From Natronospirales bacterium (GTDB lineage Bacteria; Pseudomonadota; Gammaproteobacteria; Natronospirales; JAIVGZ01), in the NCBI GenBank assembly GCA_020201335.1, contig JAIVGZ010000038.1:1-47316 (forward strand): a stretch of DNA of 47,316 bases, read 5' to 3'. Both the position numbers and the translations under genes were made by a program. Position 1 is the stretch's first letter. The number at the start of each line of letters is the position of its first letter. Below, piece after piece: positions 37,022 to 45,123 of the stretch. A model generated the notes under the pieces. It ran no database searches. It saw only the letters and a list, made by a program, of their open reading frames with translations, and was not told the DNA's origin.

Positions 37022-37789
37022 ATGGCAATTTCAATTAAATCTCCTGCGGAACAGGACAAGATGCGCGTGGCGGGCCGGCTGGCCGGCCAGGCGCTGAAGT
37101 TCATCGAGCCGCATGTCCAGCCCGGGGTTACCACCAACGAGCTGGACCGGCTGTGCCATGAGTACATCACCGGCGAGCTCGACGCCGTCCCGGCGCCGCT
37201 CAACTATAAGGGCTTCCCGAAGTCTATCTGTACGTCGGTGAACCATGTCGTCTGCCACGGCATCCCGGGCGAGAAGCGTCTCAAGAACGGCGACATCATC
37301 AACATCGACATCACCGTCATCAAGGACGGGTGGCACGGCGACACGAGCATGATGTTCTTCGTCGGCGAGCCGTCGGTCCAGGCGCGCCGCGTCACGCAAG
37401 TCGCCCGTGAAGGCCTGATGCTCGGCATCGACATGGTACGGCCGGGTGTCCGCCTCGGCGACATCGGCAACGCCATCCAGCGCCATGTCGAGTCGCACAA
37501 CCTGTCGGTGGTGCGCGAGTACTGCGGCCACGGGATCGGCCAGGTGTTCCACGAGGACCCGCAGGTGCTGCACTACGGCTCACCGGGCACCGGCGAAGAA
37601 CTCGTCGAGGGCATGACCTTCACGATCGAACCGATGGTCAATGCCGGGCAACGGCATGTGAAGCTGCTCGGTGACGGCTGGACGGTCGTCACCAAGGACC
37701 ACTCGCTGTCAGCGCAATGGGAACACACGATACTGGTCACCGCCGACGGTCACGAAATCCTGACCCGCCGGCCGGGCGACGAAGTCTGA
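37022..37789 (+). CDS. map: Methionine aminopeptidase, type I
   Basis: Removes the initiator methionine from nascent proteins. The 255-residue product reads MAISIKSPAEQDKMRVAGRL, PLNYKGFPKSICTSVNHVVCHGIP, DIINIDITVIKDGWHGDTS (metal-binding Asp pair), REYCGHGIGQVFHEDPQVLH (metal His), MTFTIEPMVN (metal Glu) and SAQWEHTILVT (metal Glu). It is divergent from rpsB, the usual partner arrangement. Start ATG 37022 has GGAAAG close upstream. TACACT at 37001-37006 may be a -10. The 3' end overlaps the glnD frame. Confidence 0.97.
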   Translation: MAISIKSPAEQDKMRVAGRLAGQALKFIEPHVQPGVTTNELDRLCHEYITGELDAVPAPLNYKGFPKSICTSVNHVVCHGIPGEKRLKNGDIINIDITVIKDGWHGDTSMMFFVGEPSVQARRVTQVAREGLMLGIDMVRPGVRLGDIGNAIQRHVESHNLSVVREYCGHGIGQVFHEDPQVLHYGSPGTGEELVEGMTFTIEPMVNAGQRHVKLLGDGWTVVTKDHSLSAQWEHTILVTADGHEILTRRPGDEV

Positions 37790-40392
37790 ACCGAACGACC
37801 CTTCCGTTACGCGAGTCACTCGCGGCCCTGAACGCCGAACAAGCCGAGCGCTTCCAGAACGCGGAGCGCGCGTCGGTACTTGTAAGGGAGCGGGCGGAGG
37901 CTGTTGATGGGATTTGTCGTAGTGCCTTTGCGGAATTTTTCGGGAGCGAGTGTGGGAGCGGCCCTCTGGCCGCGATTTCTTTAATCGCGGTCGGTGGCTA
38001 CGGCCGCGGTGAGCTGCACCCCTGCTCCGATGTCGACCTGATGCTGCTCGTCGCCGAAGACGCGACCGATGAATTGCGCGGGCGAATCGAGTCGCTGGTC
38101 GCTTTCCTCTGGGACTGCGGGCTCGAAGTCGGCCACTCAGTGCGTACGGTCGCGCAATGCGTGACCGAGGCCGAGCGCGACATTACGGTCGCGACGAACC
38201 TGATGGAGTCGCGGCCGGTGGCCGGCTCGACGCAGCTTTACCACGAGATGCGCGCCGTTACCGGGCCCGACCGCGTTTGGCCGGGCCGCGCGTTTTTCGA
38301 AGCGAAGTGGGCGGAGCAGCAGGCGCGCCACGCGCGCTACCACGACACCGCGTACAAGCTCGAGCCGAATGTGAAGGAGAGCCCGGGCGGGCTGCGCGAC
38401 ATCCAGATGATTGGTTGGGTGGCGAAACGCCACTTCGGCGTTGCAACGCTCGCCGAGCTGGTCGGTCAGGGCTTCCTGACCGAGGGCGAGTACGAGCAAC
38501 TGAGCGCTGGCCAGGACTTTCTATGGCAAGTGCGCTTCGCGCTGCATGTCATCACCGGCCGCCGCGAGGACCGGTTGCTGTTCGACCACCAGCAGAAGCT
38601 CGCGAAGACCTTCGGCTACCGCGACGCCGGGCATTCGCTCGCAGTCGAGCAATTCATGCAGCGCTACTACCGCGCCATCATCGACCTCAGCCGCCTGAAC
38701 GAAGTGTTGTTGCAGCTTTTCCAGGAGGCCATCCTGCACGCCGGCGAGCGGCAGGAACCCGCGCCGATCAACCCGCGCTTCGAGGAGGTGAACGGCTTCC
38801 TGCAGATTACGCACCCGCGCGTGTTCGAGGACACGCCATCGGCGTTGCTGGAAATCTTCCACCTGTTGCAGCAGAACCCGCACCTGAAGGGCGTACGCGC
38901 CGAAACGATCCGGCTGCTGCTGCGCGCGCGTGACTCTATAGATGACGCGTTTCGCGCCGACCCGGCCAACCGTGAGCTGTTCATGGCAATCCTGCGCGAA
39001 CCAGTCGGAATCACGCACGAGCTGCGGCGCATGAACCGCTACGGCATCCTCGGCCGCTACATCCCGGTGTTCGGCCGCATCGTCGGCCGTATGCAGTACG
39101 ACTTGTTCCACGCCTACACGGTGGACGAGCACACGCTGTTCGTCGTCAGCAACCTGCGCCGCTTCGCGTTGCCCCGCTTCGACTCGGAGTTCCCGTTCGC
39201 CAGCAGCGTGATGCAGGGTTTGGCGAAGCCGGAACTTGCGTACATCGCCGGCCTGTTCCACGACATCGCAAAGGGGCGCGGGGGCGACCACTCCGAGCTC
39301 GGCGCCAGTGACGCCGAAAACTTCTGTGCCGAACACGGCTTGTCGCGCTACGACACGCGGGTCGTTTCGTGGCTGGTCCAGAACCACCTGCTGCTATCAA
39401 TCACTGCACAGAAGAAAGACATCTCGGACCCAATCGTAATCCACGGCTTCGCCGCCGCGATCGGCGACCAGGCCCACCTGGACTACCTGTTCGTACTGAC
39501 CTGCGCCGATGTGCGCGGCACCAACCCGGACCTCTGGAACTCCTGGAAGCGCTCGCTGTTCGAAGACCTGTACCGGCAGACACGGCGGGCGCTGCGGCGC
39601 GGCCTCGAGAACCCCATCGACAAGGACGAACTCGTCGCGGAGACGCGCAACTCGGCGCGCGCGTTGTGCGCGCTGCAAGGGTTTGACAGCACGGTGCTCG
39701 ACGAACTGTGGTCCGGCTATTCCGACGACTACTTCCTGCAGCACACGCCCGACGAGATCGCGTGGCACGCGTCGGCGCTGGTCAGCGACCACGACCCGGA
39801 CGCAACGGTGGTGCTCGTGCGCCAGACGATAGAGCGCGGCGGCACTGCAGTGTTCGTCCACGCGGCGCACGACCCCGGTGCGTTCGCGCGCGCGACCGCA
39901 GTGCTCGACCAGCTGCGGCTCACCGTGATGGACGCGCGGCTCGTACCAGACCGCAGCGGCCGCAGCCTCGCCACCTACATCGTGCTGGAAGCGGACGGCG
40001 AGCCGATTACCGGCCGTCAGCGCATTGAGGAGATTCAGTACACGCTGCACGACGCGATGCGGCAGCGCGGCGCGGCACCCCGACCGGTCACGCGCCGGGC
40101 GCCCCGCAAGATTCGCGCTTTTCAGACACCCACGCAGGTCACTTTCACTGCCGATGCGCGCAACGACCGCACCGTCGTTGAACTGGTGTCCGGCGACCGG
40201 CCGGGCCTGCTCGCCGAGATCGGCAAGACTTTCGCCGATAACGGCGTGGCCGTTCAGACCGCAAAAATCACGACAGTCGGAGAGCGCGTCGAGGATGTGT
40301 TCTTCGTCACGGGCCCTGCCGGCCGCGCACTGGATGGCGCCGCCGAGGCGCGCCTCGAGCAGGCATTGCTTACAACCCTCACAGCGAGCTGA
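37717..40392 (+). CDS. glnD: Bifunctional PII uridylyltransferase/uridylyl-removing enzyme GlnD
   Basis: Nitrogen-sensing enzyme that uridylylates PII at low glutamine and reverses it at high glutamine. The 891-residue frame shows the nucleotidyltransferase motif AVGGYGRGELHPCSDVDLML near residues 90-109, LEPNVKESPGGLRDIQMIGW, the HD domain GLFHDIAKGRGGDHSELG near residue 513, and two C-terminal ACT domains (the second starts TVVELVSGDRPGLLAEIGKT). ATG 37717 is the only standard start in frame but overlaps map by 73 bases. A CTG at 37786, overlapping the map stop, would give a more usual N-terminus. Residues 79-87 (CGSGPLAAI) are encoded by an exact family B REP palindrome. Confidence 0.94.
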   Translation: MGTHDTGHRRRSRNPDPPAGRRSLNRTTLPLRESLAALNAEQAERFQNAERASVLVRERAEAVDGICRSAFAEFFGSECGSGPLAAISLIAVGGYGRGELHPCSDVDLMLLVAEDATDELRGRIESLVAFLWDCGLEVGHSVRTVAQCVTEAERDITVATNLMESRPVAGSTQLYHEMRAVTGPDRVWPGRAFFEAKWAEQQARHARYHDTAYKLEPNVKESPGGLRDIQMIGWVAKRHFGVATLAELVGQGFLTEGEYEQLSAGQDFLWQVRFALHVITGRREDRLLFDHQQKLAKTFGYRDAGHSLAVEQFMQRYYRAIIDLSRLNEVLLQLFQEAILHAGERQEPAPINPRFEEVNGFLQITHPRVFEDTPSALLEIFHLLQQNPHLKGVRAETIRLLLRARDSIDDAFRADPANRELFMAILREPVGITHELRRMNRYGILGRYIPVFGRIVGRMQYDLFHAYTVDEHTLFVVSNLRRFALPRFDSEFPFASSVMQGLAKPELAYIAGLFHDIAKGRGGDHSELGASDAENFCAEHGLSRYDTRVVSWLVQNHLLLSITAQKKDISDPIVIHGFAAAIGDQAHLDYLFVLTCADVRGTNPDLWNSWKRSLFEDLYRQTRRALRRGLENPIDKDELVAETRNSARALCALQGFDSTVLDELWSGYSDDYFLQHTPDEIAWHASALVSDHDPDATVVLVRQTIERGGTAVFVHAAHDPGAFARATAVLDQLRLTVMDARLVPDRSGRSLATYIVLEADGEPITGRQRIEEIQYTLHDAMRQRGAAPRPVTRRAPRKIRAFQTPTQVTFTADARNDRTVVELVSGDRPGLLAEIGKTFADNGVAVQTAKITTVGERVEDVFFVTGPAGRALDGAAEARLEQALLTTLTAS
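37951..37976 (+). repeat. REP-type palindrome, family B, in frame inside glnD
   Basis: TGTGGGAGCGGCCCTCTGGC then CGCGAT, identical to the copy at 46295-46320; stem GCGGCC/GGCCGC around CTCT. It is translated as CGSGPLAAI just before the GlnD active-site motif. Confidence 0.95.
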
Positions 40393-40403
40393 GACACTTT
40401 CGG

Positions 40404-40409
40404 TAGAAT
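40404..40409 (+). promoter_or_regulatory. Possible -10 element of dapC
   Basis: TAGAAT lies seven bases before the dapC ATG, so transcription starting at the usual distance would begin at or next to the start codon, giving a leaderless mRNA. No convincing -35 is seen. The same layout occurs at dapD. Confidence 0.35.
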
Positions 40410-40416
40410 CCGCGTG

Positions 40417-41616
40417 ATGAACCCCGACCTCTCGAAGCTTCACCCGTACCCGTTCGAGCGCCTCGCAACGCTGAAGGAAGGCGTCACGCCGCCGGCCGCG
40501 CTCCCGCACATCGCGCTGTCGATCGGCGAGCCGCGACACACGCCGCCGGCTTTCGTGCTCGACGCGCTGCGCAACAAGCTCGAAGGGCTCGCCAGCTACC
40601 CGATGGCGCTAGGGCTGCCGGAACTACGGGAGGCGATTGTTGGATGGGCAACGCGCCGCTTCGGCCTGCGCGCGAGCATGCTCGACCCGGCACGGCATGT
40701 GCTGCCGGTAAGTGGAACACGTGAAGGCCTGTTCGCGTTCGCGCAGGCGGTGGTCGACCGTATGCAGCGCGCGCCGGTCGTGATGATGCCGAACCCGTTC
40801 TACCAAATATACGAAGGCGCCGCGCTGCTCGCCGGCGCCGAGCCGTACTACCTCAACACAACCGCCGCCAATGGCTTTGTGCCCGACCTCGACACGGTTA
40901 CGAAAGATATCTGGCGCCGGTGTCAGCTCGTGTACGTCTGCTCGCCGGGCAACCCGACCGGCGCGGTACTGGAGCGCGGGTTCTACCGGCGGCTGCTCGA
41001 ACTCGCCGATGAACATGACTTCATTGTCGCGTCCGACGAGTGTTATTCGGAGCTGTACGATGACGAGGCCACCCCGCCGCCGGGGCTGCTGGGCGTCTGC
41101 GCAGAGCTCGGCCGCGACGACTTCAGCCGCTGCGTGGTATTCCACTCGCTGTCGAAACGCTCGAATGTTCCGGGCCTGCGCTCGGGCTTCGCCGCCGGCG
41201 ACGCGGAAGTGATGGCGAAGTTCCGGCTCTACCGTACTTACCACGGCTGTGCAGTTCCGGTGCCGACGCAGTTCGCATCGATCCCGGCGTGGAACGACGA
41301 GGCGCATGTGGTGGATAACCGCGCGCTGTACCGGCGCAAGTTCGATGACGCGCTACGCATCCTCACGCCGGTCCTCGAAGTGCAGCGTCCGCCTGCCGCG
41401 TTCTACCTGTGGCTCCCGGTGCCGGGCGGCGATGACGAGGCATTCGTGCGCGAGCTCTTCCGCGCGCAGAACCTGACGCTGCTGCCGGGCTCGTACCTGT
41501 CGCGCATGACGCCGGACGGCGACCCCGGCGCCGGCTTCGTACGCGTGTCGCTAGTGCCGTCGATCGACGAGTGCGCAGACGCGATGCGCCGCATCGCCGC
41601 ATTCGTCGGCGTGTAG
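40417..41616 (+). CDS. dapC: Succinyldiaminopimelate transaminase DapC
   Basis: PLP-dependent class I/II aminotransferase converting N-succinyl-2-amino-6-ketopimelate to N-succinyl-LL-diaminopimelate in lysine and cell-wall synthesis. The 399-residue product has LHPYPFERLATLKEG at the start, PHIALSIGEPRHTPP, LPVSGTREGLFAFAQA, YVCSPGNPTGAVL, IVASDECYSELYDD (Asp binding the pyridine N) and FHSLSKRSNVPGLRSGFAAG with the Schiff-base Lys in SLSKRS. Adjacent dapD and dapE support the call. ATG 40417 is preferred over the GTG before it. The stop codon TAG is the third to fifth base of a REP palindrome (family A). Confidence 0.94.
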   Translation: MNPDLSKLHPYPFERLATLKEGVTPPAALPHIALSIGEPRHTPPAFVLDALRNKLEGLASYPMALGLPELREAIVGWATRRFGLRASMLDPARHVLPVSGTREGLFAFAQAVVDRMQRAPVVMMPNPFYQIYEGAALLAGAEPYYLNTTAANGFVPDLDTVTKDIWRRCQLVYVCSPGNPTGAVLERGFYRRLLELADEHDFIVASDECYSELYDDEATPPPGLLGVCAELGRDDFSRCVVFHSLSKRSNVPGLRSGFAAGDAEVMAKFRLYRTYHGCAVPVPTQFASIPAWNDEAHVVDNRALYRRKFDDALRILTPVLEVQRPPAAFYLWLPVPGGDDEAFVRELFRAQNLTLLPGSYLSRMTPDGDPGAGFVRVSLVPSIDECADAMRRIAAFVGV

Positions 41617-41638
41617 GAGCGGTGCTCCGCACCGCGAT
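41612..41638 (+). repeat. REP-type palindrome, family A, supplying the dapC stop codon
   Basis: TGTAGGAGCGGTGCTCCGCA then CCGCGAT. The TAG of the TGTAGGAG head ends the dapC frame, so the element forms the immediate 3' boundary of the gene and could act as an mRNA end structure. Confidence 0.93.
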
Positions 41639-41679
41639 GGCAGAGCTTTCTAGTGGCACCGCGCCCGCCGCACCGCTCG

Positions 41680-41732
41680 CTCCTATGGGTTCACCGGCTT
41701 TTACAGAGCCGGCTGAAACCCATAAGTCGCTT
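41680..41732 (+). repeat. Long palindrome, family D
   Basis: Outer stem TATGGGTT (41684-41691) with AACCCATA (41717-41724) and inner stem CCGGCT (41694-41699) with AGCCGG (41707-41712), followed by AGTCGCTT. It matches the element at 46783-46840 on the other strand, with paired changes in the stems. Confidence 0.85.
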
Positions 41733-41760
41733 CGCGCTTGCGCCGGGACGCGGTACTCAA

Positions 41761-41811
41761 TGTGGGAGCGGCCCTCTGGCCTGTGGGAGCGAATCTGTGA
41801 TTCGCGATTCC
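41761..41811 (+). repeat. Composite REP: truncated family B joined to family C
   Basis: TGTGGGAGCGGCCCTCTGGC plus C, lacking its closing CGCGAT arm end, runs directly into a full family C copy ending GATTCGCGATTCC. The 51 bases are identical to 2389-2439 (opposite strand). Confidence 0.92.
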
Positions 41812-41890
41812 TTTGGCCTAGGACCGGCTCGCCGCACCGGGCGCCCGGGACAAGTGCGCGCCGCCGGCAGGCGTCGCCGACATGGATGAC

Positions 41891-41945
41891 AGCGGTGCTC
41901 CGCACCGCGATGGCAGAGGTCGCCAATCACAGATTGGCTCCCACA
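41891..41945. repeat. Headless family A palindrome and inverted variant family C palindrome
   Basis: 41891-41911 is AGCGGTGCTCCGCACCGCGA plus T without the TGTAGG head. 41919-41945, read on the minus strand, is a family C element with stem GCCAATC/GATTGGC instead of GCGAATC/GATTCGC: both arms changed together and pairing is kept. Confidence 0.88.
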
Positions 41946-41959
41946 GGAGGAGTTTGGCT

Positions 41960-41965
41960 TAGAAT
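41960..41965 (+). promoter_or_regulatory. Possible -10 element of dapD
   Basis: TAGAAT six bases before the dapD ATG. The only GGAGG in the neighbourhood (41946-41950) is about 20 bases from the ATG and too far to be a ribosome site, which fits a leaderless transcript. No clear -35. Confidence 0.35.
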
Positions 41966-41971
41966 TGCGCG

Positions 41972-42796
41972 ATGACCGAACTACAGCAAACCATCGACAC
42001 CGCGTTCGAGCGCCGCCAGGAATACAGCCCCGTCGCCTGCCCGGACGAGGTCCGCGCCGCAGTCGACGCGGTGCTCGCGGGGCTCGACGACGGCTCACTG
42101 CGCGTCGCTGAGAAATCCGACGGTGCATGGCATGTCAATGAATGGGTGAAGAAGGCGGTACTGCTCAGCTTCCGCATCACGCCGAACCACATGGTTGATG
42201 GCGGCTTCACGCGCTTCTGGGACAAGGTTCCACTCAAGTACGAGGACTACGACGCTGAAGCGTTCACCCGTGATGGCGTACGCGTCGTGCCGCACGCGGT
42301 CGTGCGCCGCGGCGCGTACATAGAACCCGATGTGGTGCTGATGCCCTCCTATGTAAACCTTGGTGCGCGCATCGGCCGCGGCACTATGATCGACACCTGG
42401 GCGACGGTCGGCTCGTGCGCGCAAATCGGCGCGAATGTGCACATCTCGGGTGGCGTCGGCATCGGCGGCGTACTGGAACCGCTGCAGGCGGCGCCGACAA
42501 TCATTGAAGACAACTGCTTCATCGGCGCCCGCTCGGAAATCGTCGAAGGCGTTATCGTCGAGGAAGGCGCAGTCGTGTCCATGGGTGTGTACATCGGCCA
42601 AAGCACACGCATCTATGACCGCGAACGCGACGAGGTCAGCCACGGGCGCGTACCCGCCGGCGCCGTCGTCGTGCCCGGCTCGTTGCCATCGAGCGAGGGC
42701 CGCTGCAGCCTCTACGCGGCAATCATCGTGAAGCGCGTCGATGAAAAGACGCGCGCGCGTGTCGGAATAAATGAGCTGCTCCGCAATGCCAAATAA
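41972..42796 (+). CDS. dapD: 2,3,4,5-tetrahydropyridine-2,6-dicarboxylate N-succinyltransferase
   Basis: Succinylates tetrahydrodipicolinate in the lysine/diaminopimelate pathway. The 274-residue product has [31 protein letters not shown], then a left-handed beta-helix with [60 protein letters not shown] and [20 protein letters not shown]. It ends with [20 protein letters not shown]. Length and motifs are those of the succinylase branch. It sits between dapC and dapE. Confidence 0.98.
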   Translation: MTELQQTIDTAFERRQEYSPVACPDEVRAAVDAVLAGLDDGSLRVAEKSDGAWHVNEWVKKAVLLSFRITPNHMVDGGFTRFWDKVPLKYEDYDAEAFTRDGVRVVPHAVVRRGAYIEPDVVLMPSYVNLGARIGRGTMIDTWATVGSCAQIGANVHISGGVGIGGVLEPLQAAPTIIEDNCFIGARSEIVEGVIVEEGAVVSMGVYIGQSTRIYDRERDEVSHGRVPAGAVVVPGSLPSSEGRCSLYAAIIVKRVDEKTRARVGINELLRNAK

Positions 42797-43916
42797 CACG
42801 CTTGATCTCGCCTGCGAGCTCATTCGTCGAGAATCCGTCACGCCCGACGACGCCGGCTGCCTCGACCTCATCGCCGCGCGGCTCGAGGCCATCGGTTTCC
42901 ACTGCGAGCGCATGCGCTTCGCTGAGGTGGACAATCTGTGGGCGCGGCGCGGTACCGCGAAGCCGCTGTTCGCGCTCGCAGGCCACGTCGATGTCGTTCC
43001 GAGCGGCCCGGTCGAACAATGGTATACCCCGCCCTTCGAGCCGGTGATTAAAGACGGCTGGTTGCACGGCCGTGGCGCGGCCGACATGAAGGGCGGCCTC
43101 GCCGGCCTTGTCACTGCAACCGAACGCTTCATCGCGCGCCACCCGGACCACAAAGGCTCGCTCGCGTTTCTGCTGACTGCAGACGAAGAAGGAGTCGCGG
43201 TCAACGGCACGCGCAAGGTCATCGAGGCGCTCGACGCGCGCGGCGAGAAAATCGACTGGTGCCTGCTCGGGGAGCCATCGAGCCGCGCGCGCGGCGGCGA
43301 TGTGTTGCGCAACGGGCGGCGCGGCTCGCTGAACGCGCTCCTGACCGTGCACGGTGTACAGGGCCATGTCGCGTACCCGGAGCTCGCCGACAACCCGGTC
43401 CACAAGCTCGCGCCGGCGCTCGCTGAACTCTGCACGGTCGAGTGGGACCGCGGCAACGAGCATTTTCCTCCGACGAGCTTCCAGGTCGCGAACCTGAACG
43501 CAGGTACCGGCGCCGACAACATCATCCCCGGCGCTGCAGTGCTGATGTTCAATATCCGCTTCTCGACCGAGTGGACCGTCGAAACGCTGCAGGCCCGCAT
43601 CGTTGAACTCCTCGAACGCCACGGCCTCAAGTACGACATCGAGTGGCGCATCTCCGGTCTCCCTTTCCTCACCGCCGGCGGCCCGCTGCTCGACGCAACC
43701 TGCGACGCATTGCGTGAGGTAATGGGCATCGAGCCGGAACTCAACACCGGTGGCGGCACTTCGGACGGTCGGCACATCGCGCCATCCGGCGCCGAGGTCA
43801 TCGAGCTCGGCCCGGTGAACGCGACGATCCACAAGCTGAACGAACGCGTGCGGGTCGCCGAGTTAGACGAACTGTCCGCGACTTACGAGCGCATCCTCGA
43901 AAAACTACTCACCTAA
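42786..43916 (+). CDS. dapE: Succinyl-diaminopimelate desuccinylase DapE
   Basis: Di-zinc M20 peptidase-family hydrolase releasing LL-diaminopimelate and succinate. The product has about 376 residues: [36 protein letters not shown] (first zinc ligand His), [17 protein letters not shown] (bridging Asp in ADMKGG), [16 protein letters not shown] (catalytic Glu and ligand), [32 protein letters not shown] and the late HKLNERV His ligand. ATG 42786 overlaps the dapD end by 11 bases; an ATG five codons earlier (42771) is also possible. A functional DapE fits the DapD succinyl branch. Confidence 0.96.
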   Translation: MPNNTLDLACELIRRESVTPDDAGCLDLIAARLEAIGFHCERMRFAEVDNLWARRGTAKPLFALAGHVDVVPSGPVEQWYTPPFEPVIKDGWLHGRGAADMKGGLAGLVTATERFIARHPDHKGSLAFLLTADEEGVAVNGTRKVIEALDARGEKIDWCLLGEPSSRARGGDVLRNGRRGSLNALLTVHGVQGHVAYPELADNPVHKLAPALAELCTVEWDRGNEHFPPTSFQVANLNAGTGADNIIPGAAVLMFNIRFSTEWTVETLQARIVELLERHGLKYDIEWRISGLPFLTAGGPLLDATCDALREVMGIEPELNTGGGTSDGRHIAPSGAEVIELGPVNATIHKLNERVRVAELDELSATYERILEKLLT

Positions 43917-43936
43917 GCGGCACTCGCAAATCACCC

Positions 43937-43963
43937 TGTGGGAGCGAATCTGCGATTCGCGAC
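43937..43963 (+). repeat. REP-type palindrome, family C
   Basis: TGTGGGAGCGAATCTGCGAT then TCGCGAC; stem GCGAATC/GATTCGC with loop TGC instead of TGT. It lies between dapE and the acetyltransferase gene. Confidence 0.9.
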
Positions 43964-43985
43964 TTTTGGGTGATAATGACGCTTG

Positions 43986-44591
43986 ATGGCCAAGGCAATC
44001 CGCAGCGAATTCGACTGGACCCTCCGCGATGGAACGCGGCTGCACATGCGTCCGGTGGCTACAGACGACAAGGACCTGCTCGCCGGCGCGCTGCCGTTCA
44101 TCTCCGCCGAGAACCTGTACCGCCGTTTCTTCATGCCAGTCGCGCGCCTGTCCGCGCAACAGCTACGCTTCCTGACCGAGGTGGACCAGGTCCACCATGT
44201 CGCGTGGCTCGCGCTCGCCGTCGACCATCCGGAGCAGCCCTTGGCGGGCGTGTGCCGCTGCGTGCAGTTCAGCGATCAGCCGGAAGTCGCGGAGTCCGCG
44301 TTGCTGGTTGTCGACAACTGGCAGCACCGCGGCGTCGGTACGCTGCTGCTCGCGACGCTTTCGGTCGTCGCCGCGCACCATGGAATCACCACGCTGCGCT
44401 CGTTTGCGCTCGAAGAGAACCTGCCATTTCTGAACACGATGATGCGGCTGGGCGCGCGCTCGCGCTGGGAATACGCGAACGTACGACGCGTCGATCTGCC
44501 GGTGCACGCAGACCCGGCCGACGTGCCCGACGCAGCCGGCACCGATGCATTCCGCCGCGTACTCGCCGAAGTGCGGGCACTGCTGGCATAA
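43986..44591 (+). CDS. GNAT-family N-acetyltransferase
   Basis: A 201-residue acetyltransferase. The start (WTLRDGTRLHMRPVATDDKD) and ISAENLYRRFFMPVARLSAQ resemble the GNAT domain found alone or fused to ADP-forming acyl-CoA synthetases (Pat-type protein acetyltransferases). The acetyl-CoA loop is VVDNWQHRGVGTLLLATL (Q-x-x-G-x-G) near residue 116. Substrate is unknown. A GATAAT hexamer at 43972-43977 lies shortly before the ATG. Its stop overlaps the possible -10 (CATAAT) of dsbB seven bases ahead. Confidence 0.82.
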   Translation: MAKAIRSEFDWTLRDGTRLHMRPVATDDKDLLAGALPFISAENLYRRFFMPVARLSAQQLRFLTEVDQVHHVAWLALAVDHPEQPLAGVCRCVQFSDQPEVAESALLVVDNWQHRGVGTLLLATLSVVAAHHGITTLRSFALEENLPFLNTMMRLGARSRWEYANVRRVDLPVHADPADVPDAAGTDAFRRVLAEVRALLA

Positions 44592-44592
44592 T
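44587..44592 (+). promoter_or_regulatory. Possible -10 element of dsbB
   Basis: CATAAT preceded by TGG (extended -10 form TGN) and placed six bases before the dsbB ATG, overlapping the stop of the acetyltransferase gene. Would give a near-leaderless transcript; no -35 recognised. Confidence 0.35.
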
Positions 44593-44598
44593 CGCCCG

Positions 44599-45096
44599 AT
44601 GAACCGCGACCCGTTGCCGCTACCCCGTACGCTGTTTGGCATTGCGGCTGCGTTCTGCGCCGCCCTGCTCGCCTACGCTTACTACACCCAGTACGGGCTC
44701 GGCTACGAGCCTTGCCCACTGTGCATCCTGCAGCGCATCGCGGTGTTTGCCACCGGGCTCGTCTTCCTGTTGGCCGCGGTACACGCACCGCAAGCAACCG
44801 GGCGCCGTGTGTACGGCGTGCTCGGCTTTCTGTTCGCCGGCGCAGGCGCGGTCATCGCTGCGCGGCATGTGTGGCTGCAGAACCTGCCGCCCGATCAAGT
44901 TCCGGATTGCGGACCGGGTCTCGAGTACATGTTCGATGTGTTCCCGGCATGGGACGCGCTGCGCATGGTGTTCGCCGGTTCTGGCGAATGCGCCGACATC
45001 GACTGGGCGTTGCTCGGACTCAGCATGCCCGGCTGGGTGCTGATCTGCGTAGTATCCCTGAGTGTTTTCTCTATATGGAACGGGTTCCGTAAGTAA
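44599..45096 (+). CDS. dsbB: Disulfide bond formation protein B
   Basis: Inner-membrane oxidase that reoxidises periplasmic DsbA and passes electrons to quinones. The 165-residue product has four membrane spans. The first redox pair is in YEPCPLCILQRIAVFATG near residue 41, and the second pair is formed by the Cys in VPDCGPGLEYM and the Cys in GSGECADIDW. AARHVWLQNLPPDQ lies between. Start ATG 44599 (MNRDPLPLPRTLFG) lies just after the acetyltransferase stop. Confidence 0.95.
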   Translation: MNRDPLPLPRTLFGIAAAFCAALLAYAYYTQYGLGYEPCPLCILQRIAVFATGLVFLLAAVHAPQATGRRVYGVLGFLFAGAGAVIAARHVWLQNLPPDQVPDCGPGLEYMFDVFPAWDALRMVFAGSGECADIDWALLGLSMPGWVLICVVSLSVFSIWNGFRK

Positions 45097-45097
45097 C

Positions 45098-45123
45098 AAA
45101 ACCCGACGCGGGTAACATTGTTT
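45098..45123 (+). terminator. Possible terminator after dsbB
   Basis: Short hairpin ACCCG-ACG-CGGGT after AAA, followed by AACATTGTTT. The stem is only five pairs and the T run is poor, so this is a weak candidate. The remaining bases to 45250 hold no visible gene. Confidence 0.3.

Larger units (their letters stand above)
41617..41971. other. dapC-dapD spacer: non-coding, dense in palindromic repeats
   Basis: This 355-base spacer holds no credible gene. It contains parts or whole copies of all four repeat families: A at 41612-41638 and, headless, at 41891-41911; D at 41680-41732; B plus C composite at 41761-41811; and an inverted variant C at 41919-41945. The two A-type copies share the flank GATGGCAGAG. 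The remainder is GC-rich sequence without recognisable signals apart from the dapD -10-like element. Confidence 0.85.

Noticed and set aside
41612-41945. CRISPR array in the dapC-dapD spacer
   Set aside because: Repeats are palindromic, of different families and irregularly spaced, with no unique spacers of constant length and no cas genes.
42095-43834. A 579-codon open frame antisense to dapD and dapE
   Set aside because: Long antisense frames are expected in GC-rich coding DNA. It lacks recognisable motifs, and both sense genes are complete and conserved.
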